A stretch of 64,000 nt of DNA from Tilletiopsis washingtonensis. Its lineage: Eukaryota > Basidiomycota > Exobasidiomycetes > Entylomatales. The notes below the pieces were generated by a model. The model did not search any database. It saw only the letters and a list, made by a program, of their open reading frames with translations, and was not told where the DNA came from. Shown here piece after piece: positions 63,940 through 64,000 of this stretch (position 1 is the first letter of the stretch; every line of letters starts with the position of its first letter). The DNA lies in NCBI RefSeq assembly GCF_003144115.1, contig NW_020312009.1, positions 62,001-126,000 on the forward strand, read 5' to 3'. The position numbers were made by a program, and so were the translations under genes.

Positions 63940-64000
63940 GCTCAGCTGCTTGGGTCAGAGTCGGACTGAGAGGTGAGGACTGAGAGGTGAAGGATGTAGA

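Overview
The window is a GC-rich, intron-dense stretch of nuclear chromosome from a fungus, most likely a basidiomycete (a yeast-like or smut-like lineage; the subphylum cannot be fixed from sequence alone). The evidence is as follows. About 25 protein genes are packed on both strands with short spacers. About 106 introns can be placed, most of them 50-65 nt long, nearly all with GTGCGT or GTGAGY donors and a CTGAC branch motif a short distance before CAG. There is one intron-bearing tRNA. The gene content is fungal: chitin deacetylase, GH5 exo-beta-1,3-glucanase, HMT1-type ABC transporter, Ste20-type PAK kinase, AMP deaminase, eIF4G. I see no transposon, virus-like element, CRISPR array or plasmid feature. 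Splice junctions were placed by hand and accepted only where the reading phase closed over the whole gene.

Layout, left to right. 0-8 kb: the 3' part of a DH-BAR-SH3 Rho GEF (+), frataxin (-) divergent from a METTL21-like lysine methyltransferase (+), a tRNA-Gly(CCC) (-), and an unknown single-pass membrane protein (+). 8-14 kb: an HMT1/ABCB6-like ABC transporter (-) divergent from the SF3b subunit Rds3 (+), then an unknown Ser/Pro-rich protein (-). 14-17.9 kb: the longest gene-free stretch, carrying a cluster of perfect palindromes and a 15-bp-arm hairpin. 17.9-27.4 kb: a fungal multi-pass membrane protein of unknown role (+), an ASC-1/Rqt4-like zinc-finger protein (-), an MFS monocarboxylate-type transporter (+), a GPI-type chitin deacetylase (+), and a very short cytochrome b5 (-).

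27.9-43.2 kb: PIF1 helicase (+), eIF4G (-), EMC3 (+), a secreted GH5 exo-beta-1,3-glucanase (-), and a Bli-3-type FMN-binding protein with a mitochondrial-looking leader (+). 43.6-55.1 kb: AMP deaminase (+), a Yfh7/uridine-kinase-like P-loop kinase (-), the MutL homologue PMS1 (+), a short-chain L-3-hydroxyacyl-CoA dehydrogenase (-), and a small secreted protein (+). 55.8-64 kb: Ste20/PAK kinase (-), the 9-1-1 clamp subunit Rad9 (-), and a small single-Myb/SANT protein (-).

Functional themes. Genome maintenance is represented by PIF1, PMS1 and Rad9. RNA and translation control is represented by Rds3, eIF4G, the Rqt4-like protein and the tRNA. Cdc42/Rho polarity signalling has a GEF at one end and a CRIB kinase at the other. 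Cell-wall remodelling has chitin deacetylase and exo-glucanase. Mitochondrial and redox metabolism has frataxin, cytochrome b5 and HADH. These look like ordinary dispersed housekeeping genes, not a cluster: neighbours often sit on opposite strands and share short divergent or convergent spacers. I did not find a convincing undescribed system. The best leads are the palindrome-rich gene-free region at 14-17.9 kb, an E-box dyad at 60.3 kb, a TATA-type element shared by two unrelated genes, and several unusual splicing arrangements (10-13 nt exons, a likely GC-AG intron, stop-free introns whose length is a multiple of three).
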